From positions 62,001 to 126,000 of the IMG/VR virus record IMGVR_UViG_3300042894_002308: DNA of 64,000 bases; one strand, 5' to 3'. The translations under genes were made by a program, and so were the position numbers. The stretch's first letter is position 1. The number at the start of each line of letters is the position of its first letter. The notes beneath the pieces are model-generated. The model made no database searches and was not told the DNA's origin. It saw nothing but the letters and a program-made list of their open reading frames with translations. Origin of the DNA: a virus. Positions 54,980 to 61,546 of this stretch are shown in pieces.

Positions 54980-55648
54980 ATGGATCCAAATATTTTACAA
55001 TCAATAGAACAATTAATGCCTCGTTATGAGGCTGAACTTCCTTTTAGTAAAGAAAAGGTTACATTTACACCGTTTAGAGTTAAAGATGCAAAAAATATAT
55101 CAATAATTCTTCAAGAAGAAAATAAAAAATTATCTTTAATAGCATTAGTTGAAATTTTAAAAACAAATACACATGGTGTGAATGTATTAGATTTATGTCT
55201 TGCAGATGCTGAATATCTATTTTTACAAATAAGATCAAAAAGTGTTGATGAACGATTAAACCTAATACGAAACGAAGAAAAACTTCAACTGTATATTTTT
55301 GATATTAAACATAAAAATGAGATAGTAACAGAAACTATAAACATTTCACCTGAAATAAATTTAGTATTAGAAACACCAACAATCAATAATTTAATTAAAC
55401 TAAACTCTTTAGAAAAAGAAGACTTAATAAAAAGTTGTATTAAAAAGATTGTTGTAAAAAACGAAATATATTATCCAAACAAATTTCTTCCAAAAGATTT
55501 AAAAGATATATTAGATAATCTTCCAATGTCTATGCTTGGTAAATTTGAAAACTTTTTATCAAATCAACCAGAACTTTATGCTATATTGGAAACAAAAGAA
55601 GGTCCAAAGGAGGTCAGCGGGTTTTTAAATTTTTTTATCTTTCGGTAA
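54980..55648 (+). CDS. 26: Baseplate hub assembly protein gp26 (T4_baseplate family), zero-frame product
   Basis: 222 aa. LPFSKEKVTFTPFRVKDAKN at residues 20-39, then VNVLDLCLADAEYLFLQIRS near 73-92 matches the T4_baseplate family (gp26-type), in which DxxYLFLxLRxxS is the hallmark. Position before a small TrpTrp-Glu-Arg ORF in the -1 frame suggests that it is a tail-assembly chaperone made in two lengths. The zero frame ends FLNFFIFR. TTTAAATA lies 10 nt before the ATG. Confidence 0.85.
   Translation: MDPNILQSIEQLMPRYEAELPFSKEKVTFTPFRVKDAKNISIILQEENKKLSLIALVEILKTNTHGVNVLDLCLADAEYLFLQIRSKSVDERLNLIRNEEKLQLYIFDIKHKNEIVTETINISPEINLVLETPTINNLIKLNSLEKEDLIKSCIKKIVVKNEIYYPNKFLPKDLKDILDNLPMSMLGKFENFLSNQPELYAILETKEGPKEVSGFLNFFIFR
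55606..55636 (+). other. Probable programmed -1 ribosomal frameshift site
   Basis: AAAGGAGG (55606-55613), a perfect internal Shine-Dalgarno, is followed after 10 nt by the slippery heptamer T-TTA-AAT (55624-55630) in the zero frame of gp26. T-TTT-TTT (55630-55636) follows directly. The order and spacing match E. coli dnaX, where an internal Shine-Dalgarno 10 nt upstream stimulates -1 slippage. The zero-frame stop follows at 55646. Confidence 0.7.
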
Positions 55649-55830
55649 AGTTTTTTGATTTAAAAGATTATTTTACAACAAACTTTACCTTAATAAATAA
55701 TTTTAATTGGAACCTGTATGATTTAGATAATATGCTTTGGTGGGAACGTGAAATATATGTATCGCTGCTAATAGATTACCAAGAACAAAAAAAATACAAA
55801 GAAACAAATAATAAAATTCAAGGTTTTTAA
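55630..55830 (+). CDS. Frameshift extension of gp26, chaperone C-terminal domain
   Basis: The -1 frame is open from the slippery site to TAA at 55828 and adds 66 residues, giving a fusion of about 283 aa. The extension reads VKFFDLKDYFTTNF, then NFNWNLYDLDNMLWWEREIY and SLLIDYQEQKKYKE. It has no ATG or GTG start after the AAAGGAGG at a usable distance; the first ATG (in DNMLWW) would leave only 32 residues. The WWER-x-x-Y helix is like the small C-terminal domains of tail chaperones. Without frameshifting this 180-nt gap would be unexplained. Confidence 0.7.
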   Translation, partial: FFYLSVKFFDLKDYFTTNFTLINNFNWNLYDLDNMLWWEREIYVSLLIDYQEQKKYKETNNKIQGF

Positions 55831-55833
55831 TAT

Positions 55834-56262
55834 ATGATAGACAATCCAAATGATTTTGTATTAGATATATCTGCTGAACAACAAGCATTTAGCAATTCTA
55901 TTATGTCTTCTTCTGAGCAGATGCAAGAGATACAAAGTAATCCAGATGCTATTCGACTTCCTGATTCAATGTCATATACTCCAGCCAATGTGGATGTTAG
56001 TAATGCCACGACCGCAGAAGCATCAAAAGTTGCTATGGATTTAACTATTAAATTTGATCCAGAAGAACAATATAAAGCGTTAAAGGAAACAGTTGATGGT
56101 ATGCAAAAAGGAATACAGGAACTTGGCAATGAGCAACAGTCTAAATGGATTCCTTTTCCAAAAGCAGTAAACAACTTTGAAGAAAAACCAATATTAGAAC
56201 AAACTAATTTAATTTTTGAAGAAAGACGTTCTAAATTTTCTGAATATCCTCGTTGGGCATAA
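55834..56262 (+). CDS. Virion-assembly-region protein, unknown
   Basis: 142 aa, starting 3 nt after the frameshift extension ends. It is acidic at the N-terminus (MIDNPNDFVLDISAEQQAF), has a coiled-coil-like middle (DPEEQYKALKETVDGMQKGI) and ends FEERRSKFSEYPRWA. No family was recognised. The place after a gp26-type gene suggests a hub or tape-measure-associated factor. A bidirectional terminator follows at once. Confidence 0.65.
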   Translation: MIDNPNDFVLDISAEQQAFSNSIMSSSEQMQEIQSNPDAIRLPDSMSYTPANVDVSNATTAEASKVAMDLTIKFDPEEQYKALKETVDGMQKGIQELGNEQQSKWIPFPKAVNNFEEKPILEQTNLIFEERRSKFSEYPRWA

Positions 56263-56287
56263 AAAAAGCCCCTTGCGGGGCTTTTTT
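56262..56287. terminator. Bidirectional terminator between convergent genes
   Basis: GCCCC/GGGGC with loop TTGC, flanked by A6 and T6 so that the stem extends to 11 bp. It serves the plus-strand gp4-gp26 operon and the minus-strand gp32 gene. Confidence 0.92.
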
Positions 56288-57144
56288 CAGTCATTCTCCA
56301 TTTCGGAGAAGTACTTCAGCGGGTCTTTTTCTTCAACATCATGTTCAGCAAGTGTATCCTTAACATCATCTTCGATGCTATTGGACTCGGTAAACTGAGC
56401 ACGAATATCATCTCCAGTAGCCTTCTTTAGACGAGCCTGAAGTTCTTCATAACTCTTAAACTGACTCTTGTCAGTAAACTCCTTAAGAGAATACTGCTTC
56501 TTCCAAAGCTCTTCTAGCTTCTTGTCATCACCACCAAGAAGTGGTACTGGAGCAGCAAACTCTGAACGATCATAGTTTACGTAACCACCAACATTACGAA
56601 TCTTGATCTTAAAGTCTGCACCAGTCCAGAAGTTAAATGGATCAACTGCAACTTCATCCTTATACTCTGGGTGAGCAAGACTCTGAATCTTTTGAAAGAT
56701 CTTTGTACCATATTGATAAAGGAAGTTCTTTCCCTTGTTTTCTGGATTTGCTGGATCTTCAATAACAAGAATATTAGAGATATAAGTCAACTTGCGCTTA
56801 CGAGTGCGTGCAATATTCTTATCATCTTCAATACCACTATTCCACAGTTCTGTGTTTGCCTGACAGATTGGGCACTTCTCCCCTAGAGTTGTAAGGCAGT
56901 TTTCAAACAGCCACCCACCCTTACCTTTAAATGCGTGACTATAAACTGCTACAAATGGTGTGTCATCTCCCTCAACTTCTGGGAGAAACCGAATTACTGC
57001 ATAGCCGTTGCCAGCCTTGTCAATACCCGGCTTCCACAGCCGATCATCCTTGTAGCTGTCCTTTGAAGACATCTTATCAAGACGTTCCGTTAGAGATGCG
57101 ACTGAGTTCTTACTCTTCTTCTTAAAATCTGAAAAACCTGCCAT
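56287..57144 (-). CDS. 32: Single-stranded DNA-binding protein gp32
   Basis: 285 aa; T4 gp32 is 301 aa. The zinc ligands keep the T4 layout: His70-X12-Cys83-X7-Cys91-X2-Cys94, in YSHAFKGKGGWLFENC and KCPIC. The N-terminal basic LAST-like segment (KKKSKNSVASLTERLDK) and the acidic C-terminal tail (DVEEKDPLKYFSEMEND), which contacts other replication proteins, are both present. GGAAAG precedes the ATG. The leader carries a hairpin, as expected for a protein that represses its own mRNA in T4. Confidence 0.95.
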   Translation of the reverse strand: MAGFSDFKKKSKNSVASLTERLDKMSSKDSYKDDRLWKPGIDKAGNGYAVIRFLPEVEGDDTPFVAVYSHAFKGKGGWLFENCLTTLGEKCPICQANTELWNSGIEDDKNIARTRKRKLTYISNILVIEDPANPENKGKNFLYQYGTKIFQKIQSLAHPEYKDEVAVDPFNFWTGADFKIKIRNVGGYVNYDRSEFAAPVPLLGGDDKKLEELWKKQYSLKEFTDKSQFKSYEELQARLKKATGDDIRAQFTESNSIEDDVKDTLAEHDVEEKDPLKYFSEMEND

Positions 57145-57157
57145 AATAAATCTTTCC

Positions 57158-57174
57158 CCAAGGAACTACCTTGG
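57158..57174 (-). other. Hairpin in the gp32 leader
   Basis: CCAAGG/CCTTGG forms a 6-bp stem with a 5-nt loop, 13 nt before the gp32 ATG and just upstream of GGGGAAAG. T4 gp32 represses its own mRNA by binding from a leader pseudoknot; this hairpin may be the counterpart. Confidence 0.5.
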
Positions 57175-57190
57175 CCTAATAGTTGTTATT

Positions 57191-57218
57191 AGTATATAAC
57201 CTATTTCTTGTTAGTCAA
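57191..57218 (-). promoter_or_regulatory. Early-type promoter TTGACT-N16-TATACT for gp32
   Basis: On the minus strand TTGACT (57213-57218) and TATACT (57191-57196), 16 nt apart. The -35 overlaps the stop of gp33. The leader of about 40 nt carries a hairpin and a Shine-Dalgarno. Confidence 0.8.
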
Positions 57219-57444
57219 CCGGAAGTTGTTTGTTTTTTCCTTTTTTCAACAAGTGAAGATTTTGTGCTTCTTGTTGAATTTTTTCAATTATGGGTTTTGT
57301 TAAAAGTTTACCGGTAGCCGATGGGTCTAAACCCATTTCGTCACCTGCAGACAAAACACAATCCATAAAAGACAATTTTGTTTTTTTAACTAAGTAGAGA
57401 ACTTTATTTGAAAATTTTTCTTTAGCTGTATCATCTATGTACAT
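57211..57444 (-). CDS. 33: Late-transcription co-activator gp33
   Basis: 77 aa; T4 gp33 is 112 aa. The pattern MDCVLSAGDEMGLDPSATGK followed by LLTKPIIEKIQQEAQNLHLL parallels T4 LEATTAFLEENSIPETQFAK then FIPSGIIEKIQSEAIDENLL. gp33 links RNA polymerase carrying gp55 to the gp45 clamp at late promoters. The acidic N-terminal leader of the T4 protein is missing. It starts at the ATG at 57444, 7 nt after a -10 element and without a Shine-Dalgarno. Confidence 0.85.
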   Translation of the reverse strand: MYIDDTAKEKFSNKVLYLVKKTKLSFMDCVLSAGDEMGLDPSATGKLLTKPIIEKIQQEAQNLHLLKKGKNKQLPVD

Positions 57445-57451
57445 AATATAC

Positions 57452-57480
57452 AGTATATACCGAATTTACAGGAAATCCAA
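57452..57480 (-). promoter_or_regulatory. Early-type promoter TTGGAT-N17-TATACT for gp33
   Basis: On the minus strand TTGGAT (57475-57480) and TATACT (57452-57457), 17 nt apart. The -10 ends 7 nt before the ATG at 57444, so the transcript would be leaderless. The -35 is weaker than that of gp32. Confidence 0.6.
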
Positions 57481-57492
57481 TAAATTAAAGAG

Positions 57493-57500
57493 TATAAATA
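57493..57500 (+). promoter_or_regulatory. Late promoter TATAAATA for the 331-aa gene
   Basis: An exact TATAAATA, 31 nt before the ATG at 57532. The leader carries AAAGGA 6 nt before the ATG. It is divergent from the early gp33 promoter. Confidence 0.7.
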
Positions 57501-57531
57501 TTGATGATAAACAATCTTTAAAGGATAACAG

Positions 57532-58527
57532 ATGAGCCTATCACCTTATTTCGGAAGCAATTACTTAGGATTAAACACTGGAGCCACCGCATTTATTGGT
57601 GCAGATCCAATTTATGATGTAGGTGGTAGTTATACGTATTATGTACAATATTATAAGGCTGTATTTGGTGCGTCTGGTGCATTTGATGCTGTAAGTGCAT
57701 CTAATCCTTTTCCTGTAACAGTTACCAATGGACTAACTGCAACGATAGCTGGAATTACAGGTACAGTTACAATTCAAGGTACTCCTAGCGGAACTGCAGT
57801 CCCTGTTTCCGGTAGTGTAGTTGTAACTGGTCTTACTGCTTCTCCTGTACCAGTTTATACACCACCAGGATGTCGTGTAGAAGTTACCGGTGGACGATAT
57901 TTAAATAAATTGACAGATACTGTTTCTGTATTTGGTCCAAGTGGAAATACTTGGATTTATTCTAATATGGTTAATGCCAGTGGCGTTGCTATTGGAACTA
58001 CTGCAAATCCAATGCAAGTAAGTTTTAGTGGAATTACAATTACTGCAAACATTGCTGCAACTGTAGGTGTAACTAATGATTCTGCTGGTAATGGATTAAG
58101 AATCCAAGGCATGTCAGGTGGAACGAATGTTCCAGTACAAATACAAAATACAGTAACAATAGATGATGCTGATATTTTATCTGGTATGACTGCTATTTAC
58201 ACACAAGTAGTATCTTTAAATAGCAATTTAAGTGCAATCGGTGCAGCAAGACCTTCATCATTCAAGACTGGTAGAGCCTCTTCAACATTCTCTAGTGTTA
58301 CTCAGGTTGATAGTGGTGGGTTTACATGTCAAAATGGTATAAACATCAAAGCACTATCTACTAATACAGATTTTATCTATATTGGAAATACTGGAGCATT
58401 TACAGGTTCTTCTACTGGCTACGCCTTAGATCCAGGTGATGAAACTTTCCTGTCTTTAGTAAATACAAATAAATTATGGGTTGTTGCTGCCAGTGGAACT
58501 CAAACTATAACTTATATGGCATCATAA
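57532..58527 (+). CDS. Virion protein, beta-rich, possibly head decoration
   Basis: 331 aa, not matched to a named family. It is Gly/Ser/Thr/Val-rich with several PVxVxGxxA-type strands (NPFPVTVTNGLTATIAGITG, TVTIQGTPSGTAVPVSG). The C-terminal 80 residues (SFKTGRASSTFSSVTQVDSG, FIYIGNTGAFTGSSTGYALD) look like a compact beta barrel. An exact late promoter and a strong Shine-Dalgarno suggest abundant late expression, as for a decoration or fibre protein. The next gene follows 1 nt later. Confidence 0.65.
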   Translation: MSLSPYFGSNYLGLNTGATAFIGADPIYDVGGSYTYYVQYYKAVFGASGAFDAVSASNPFPVTVTNGLTATIAGITGTVTIQGTPSGTAVPVSGSVVVTGLTASPVPVYTPPGCRVEVTGGRYLNKLTDTVSVFGPSGNTWIYSNMVNASGVAIGTTANPMQVSFSGITITANIAATVGVTNDSAGNGLRIQGMSGGTNVPVQIQNTVTIDDADILSGMTAIYTQVVSLNSNLSAIGAARPSSFKTGRASSTFSSVTQVDSGGFTCQNGINIKALSTNTDFIYIGNTGAFTGSSTGYALDPGDETFLSLVNTNKLWVVAASGTQTITYMAS

Positions 58528-58528
58528 T

Positions 58529-59839
58529 ATGCCCGTATATCCATCATCACCATTTACATTAAATACAGTAAGATCATATAAAAATTATGGTCTTATAATA
58601 CAAGGTAATACCTATGACCCAATTTGGTCTAAAGGGTGGTTGTTATCTTCACCAAATATTTCAATACAAGGAACAACTTGTTATATTGATTATTCTCAAT
58701 CATTTGATACTTCAGATAGAATATATTTAAAAAGAACATTTGGTGGATTGTCTGCAGGAGGAACATTTTATGTTTCACCAACAGAATATTATGATGCGTT
58801 AACAGATACTAGAACTACTTTAGGTGGTACTTGTAACTTTAACAGTACATTAAATGAAGGTAAAATAATTGTAGCAAATGTTGCTTCTGGTTTAACTTAT
58901 ACATCTGGATATAATTTTTATAATAAAGAAAATTTTATTAAACCTATACAGTATACTTTTACTACTAGTGGTTCAACATCTAATAATTTTATTATTAATA
59001 CTATACCAGCAACATCATCTTTAACATTTAAAAAAATGGGATTTCTTGGAAATGCTTTAGGTTTTCAAGAATATATTGATATATCTGGTGCAACTAGTAC
59101 TAATACTGGTCGCATACAAATTGACAGTGTGGCTACATTAAAAGATAATCAAGAAGTATTATACTTTACAACTGGAGTTACAAATCAATCTTTAGTATCT
59201 TCATCTACTGAAGTAAAGATGTATATTCGTGGAAGATCCTTTGTAGAACAAATACAAGAACCAGAAAATATTAACGGAATCTACCGAATACACAATTCAA
59301 ACAATCAAATAATTGATTGTTATGAAAATCAAAATTTTTATCAAACTTATTTAAGAAAACAAACATTAGGTGCAACATATACTGGATACTGGGTACAATG
59401 CGAAACATGCCCAAACAGTATCTACAGTCAGTCACTTTCAGCAGATAGTGCTCAATCAAATCTAGTATTTGATAATAATTTATTTTTGTTTATTAGTCAG
59501 ATAATAACAAACGTAGCATCTACGGTATTACCAACATACACATATGGTGTGTTTACACAAAGAACTTTATCTGGAAGTGCACAAAGTGCTGCTAGACTTA
59601 CATTTTCTGTTAATGTTGGTTTAAAAATAGATTTAAGTCATGCATCTTTGCAAGGATGGGCGTTTGAAGTATTTGCAGATTCACAATTTACTTTACCTTT
59701 GTCAAATAACATTTATTTTTCTGGTCAACCAGGATACGGTCAAGCATATGTTTTGGTTGTAAGCGCAACTGATGTTCCTCGGACACTGTATTGTAGATTA
59801 GTTGGTCCACAAACGTTGACCATGGTTATCAATATATAA
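58529..59839 (+). CDS. Virion protein, unknown, beta-rich
   Basis: 436 aa, no family recognised. It begins MPVYPSSPFTLNTVRSYKNY. The middle is beta-rich (TFTTSGSTSNNFIINTIPAT). The C-terminal 130 residues (LTFSVNVGLKIDLSHASLQG, YFSGQPGYGQAYVLVVSATD, LYCRLVGPQTLTM) resemble a jelly-roll tip. It is coupled to the 331-aa gene, so the two may form one structure such as a head fibre. The transcript ends at the terminator at 59844. Confidence 0.6.
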   Translation: MPVYPSSPFTLNTVRSYKNYGLIIQGNTYDPIWSKGWLLSSPNISIQGTTCYIDYSQSFDTSDRIYLKRTFGGLSAGGTFYVSPTEYYDALTDTRTTLGGTCNFNSTLNEGKIIVANVASGLTYTSGYNFYNKENFIKPIQYTFTTSGSTSNNFIINTIPATSSLTFKKMGFLGNALGFQEYIDISGATSTNTGRIQIDSVATLKDNQEVLYFTTGVTNQSLVSSSTEVKMYIRGRSFVEQIQEPENINGIYRIHNSNNQIIDCYENQNFYQTYLRKQTLGATYTGYWVQCETCPNSIYSQSLSADSAQSNLVFDNNLFLFISQIITNVASTVLPTYTYGVFTQRTLSGSAQSAARLTFSVNVGLKIDLSHASLQGWAFEVFADSQFTLPLSNNIYFSGQPGYGQAYVLVVSATDVPRTLYCRLVGPQTLTMVINI

Positions 59840-59843
59840 AAAA

Positions 59844-59871
59844 ATAAACCTCCCATTTCTGGGAGGTTTAT
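59844..59871. terminator. Terminator between convergent genes
   Basis: ATAAACCTCCC/GGGAGGTTTAT, 11-bp stem with loop ATTTCT. A-rich on the left and T-rich within the right arm, so it can act on either strand. Core and loop match the gp23 terminator. Confidence 0.82.
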
Positions 59872-59893
59872 ATGTCGTTAATTACAATTTGTA

Positions 59894-60130
59894 TTAACGA
59901 GATCGATTACGGGTTACCCGGTAATACGAACGACCATTCTTTGTTTCGCGAACTACAGTATAGTTCAAATCAAAACGATCAAAGGCCTCACGAAGATCAC
60001 TCATAGTTGCACGCATGTTTGTAACACGGAAACGCTTACGAGCCTCTCCAGCAGTCAGTGGGGAACCACTGCGCATATAATCAAACACCTTTTGAATCAT
60101 AGTCGGACGATCAACATTAGTAATTTCCAT
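59894..60130 (-). CDS. Small winged-helix-like protein
   Basis: 78 aa. MIQKVFDYMRSGSPLTAGEA followed by RKRFRVTNMRATMSDLREAF looks like a helix-turn-helix with LTAGEARKRF as the first helix and NMRATMSDLRE as recognition helix. The ending VVRETKNGRSYYRVTR is a wing. It is Arg-rich and may bind DNA. It has its own strong early-type promoter and a GAAAGGAAAG leader, which suggests early expression as a regulator. Confidence 0.72.
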   Translation of the reverse strand: MEITNVDRPTMIQKVFDYMRSGSPLTAGEARKRFRVTNMRATMSDLREAFDRFDLNYTVVRETKNGRSYYRVTRNRSR

Positions 60131-60161
60131 AACACTTTCCTTTCTTATAAGAAGTTACTAC

Positions 60162-60189
60162 ATAATACACCATATATCTGATCTGTCAA
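60162..60189 (-). promoter_or_regulatory. Early-type promoter TTGACA-N16-TATTAT
   Basis: On the minus strand TTGACA (60184-60189) and TATTAT (60162-60167), 16 nt apart. The leader of about 25 nt carries AAGGAAAG before the ATG at 60130. The only nearby gene on this strand is the 78-aa winged-helix protein. Confidence 0.75.
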
Positions 60190-60196
60190 GTAATTC

Positions 60197-60204
60197 CCTA
60201 AATA
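60197..60204 (+). promoter_or_regulatory. Late-type promoter element CCTAAATA
   Basis: CCTAAATA on the plus strand, 21 nt before the ATG at 60226. The leader carries GAAGGAGG, a strong Shine-Dalgarno. It is divergent from the early promoter at 60162. Confidence 0.5.
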
Positions 60205-60225
60205 ATTCTGACTGAAGGAGGCTTT

Positions 60226-60825
60226 ATGGAACAGAAGAGTCATCAGTTTATAAAATTTGTACGCAAACATCTTGCCCAATATGGTATGAAACTTATACTT
60301 GGACGTGGTAAATCTGTAAATGTAGACGGTTTTCGCTGTTCTGGATGCTTTGACGAGTCTGGAAAGGCAATTCGGGTAGCCAGACACTGTAATGAATTTT
60401 TACATGTTCTAGTTCATGAATATTGTCATTTTTTACAGTATATTAATAGCAGTAAAGTATATGAAAAGTCATATAAAGCCTCAAATATTGTAGATGGATG
60501 GTTAAAAGGTAAAAATTATGCTCCAAAAGATGTCAAAAGAGCATTTTTTATTGTTCGATCAATGGAAAGAGACTGTGAAAAGCGTGCTGTACGTATTATT
60601 AATGAATTTAAATTAAAAATTGATACCAAAATGTATTCCAAACGGGCTCACGTATACATCTATAGCCATTTCATGATGGAAAAATCACGAAAGTTCTATT
60701 CTTTCAAACAAAATCCATATTATAGCAAATGCGTTCTACGCATCATGCCTTCTAACATGGCTGTTCTGAGTCATGTATCTATTCCATCAAAGATTTATTC
60801 TGTTTTAGAATCTTTGATGAAATGA
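60226..60825 (+). CDS. Putative zinc-dependent peptidase-like protein (HExxH)
   Basis: 199 aa. LHVLVHEYCHFLQYINSS near residues 65-82 contains HEYCH, the HExxH zincin motif, and SMERDCEKRAV near 113-123 supplies a possible third ligand (Glu). The rest is basic and helical. A SprT- or WLM-like fold is possible, but no family is certain. It could act on a host or virion protein. It has a strong Shine-Dalgarno, and its end overlaps the convergent 121-aa gene by 31 nt. Confidence 0.75.
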   Translation: MEQKSHQFIKFVRKHLAQYGMKLILGRGKSVNVDGFRCSGCFDESGKAIRVARHCNEFLHVLVHEYCHFLQYINSSKVYEKSYKASNIVDGWLKGKNYAPKDVKRAFFIVRSMERDCEKRAVRIINEFKLKIDTKMYSKRAHVYIYSHFMMEKSRKFYSFKQNPYYSKCVLRIMPSNMAVLSHVSIPSKIYSVLESLMK

Positions 60826-61160
60826 CTCTGAGCATATTTTGCAACAAACTTGGTAAATGGTTGTTCACCATAGGGCCAACGATCAATTGGATCCATAAAC
60901 CCATGTTGAATTAGATCATCAATGTGTTCATCCATCATTGATAGAGTTACATCATCTACATTCCATTTAAGTTCATCATCATGATCAACAGACGGTTCGT
61001 CTGCAGCATTGTGTTCTGCAACTGCAAGATCGGATATCTTTGCAAGATTTCCAAGAATTTCTAATGATTTAGCACATTGATAAAAAAGATCCTTGTTGAT
61101 AGGATCTTCTTCTTTGCGTGCTAGTTTTCGGACTTCGTATACTAGTTCTGAAATTTTCAT
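60795..61160 (-). CDS. Small acidic protein, unknown
   Basis: 121 aa, acidic. The N-terminal helix reads LVYEVRKLARKEEDPINKDL, then HNAADEPSVDHDDELKWN, then DRWPYGEQPFTKFVAKYAQS. Nothing was recognised. An AGGAG lies about 8 nt before the ATG at 61160. It follows the 120-aa gene by 8 nt, so they share a transcript. The 3' end overlaps the convergent gene at 60226-60825. Confidence 0.65.
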   Translation of the reverse strand: MKISELVYEVRKLARKEEDPINKDLFYQCAKSLEILGNLAKISDLAVAEHNAADEPSVDHDDELKWNVDDVTLSMMDEHIDDLIQHGFMDPIDRWPYGEQPFTKFVAKYAQSHFIKDSKTE

Positions 61161-61168
61161 ATTAACTC

Positions 61169-61531
61169 CTAGGACAAGGTTAGTAAGTACTTGGTTTGTT
61201 GTACCAAACCGAGCATCTCATCCCGTATATTTAACAAGGCAGTTTGATCTCCACCAATTTCTTTTGGTAATTCTTGAGTTAAATATTCTTCAAATGAACT
61301 TAATACTTGCATAGCAGTTGTTTTATGTGGTCCATTTAAAGTTAACTCATTAACATCTTTCAATTCATCTTTACCAAAAGTTCCCATATATGTTTCTGCA
61401 AAGGTATCAAGAAGAGCATCAATACCTGTATAGGCAGCTCCTAGTGCTATATGTGCGGCATATGATTTAGTTCCCCAGTGGTGGAGGCGTAATTCATTTT
61501 GAAAATTTAAGATTATTTTAATGCATGACAT
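61169..61531 (-). CDS. DUF5856-like helical protein
   Basis: 120 aa. FQNELRLHHWGTKSYAAHIA at residues 10-29, then DALLDTFAETYMG, match the pattern of DUF5856 phage proteins (LHWxTKSYAxHxAL, with a D-x-F-x-E-x-Y segment), which may have a Dps/ferritin-like four-helix fold. His and Glu residues are spaced as in that fold. The biochemical role is unknown. The start at 61531 has no Shine-Dalgarno; AATAAATA ends 7 nt upstream. Confidence 0.72.
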   Translation of the reverse strand: MSCIKIILNFQNELRLHHWGTKSYAAHIALGAAYTGIDALLDTFAETYMGTFGKDELKDVNELTLNGPHKTTAMQVLSSFEEYLTQELPKEIGGDQTALLNIRDEMLGLVQQTKYLLTLS

Positions 61532-61538
61532 AGTATAC

Positions 61539-61546
61539 TATTTATT
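61539..61546 (-). promoter_or_regulatory. Late-type promoter element AATAAATA
   Basis: AATAAATA on the minus strand, 7 nt before the ATG at 61531, overlapping the end of the 201-aa gene. No Shine-Dalgarno is seen, so a nearly leaderless transcript is predicted. Confidence 0.55.

Noticed and set aside
55731-55830. A separate 32-aa gene starting at the ATG before LWWER
   Set aside because: It has no Shine-Dalgarno and leaves the coding-like upstream part of the same frame unexplained; the frameshift model accounts for all of it.
55834-56294. Minus-strand frame opposite the 142-aa gene
   Set aside because: It runs through the bidirectional terminator and opposes a gene with better context; Ser/Cys-rich shadow composition.
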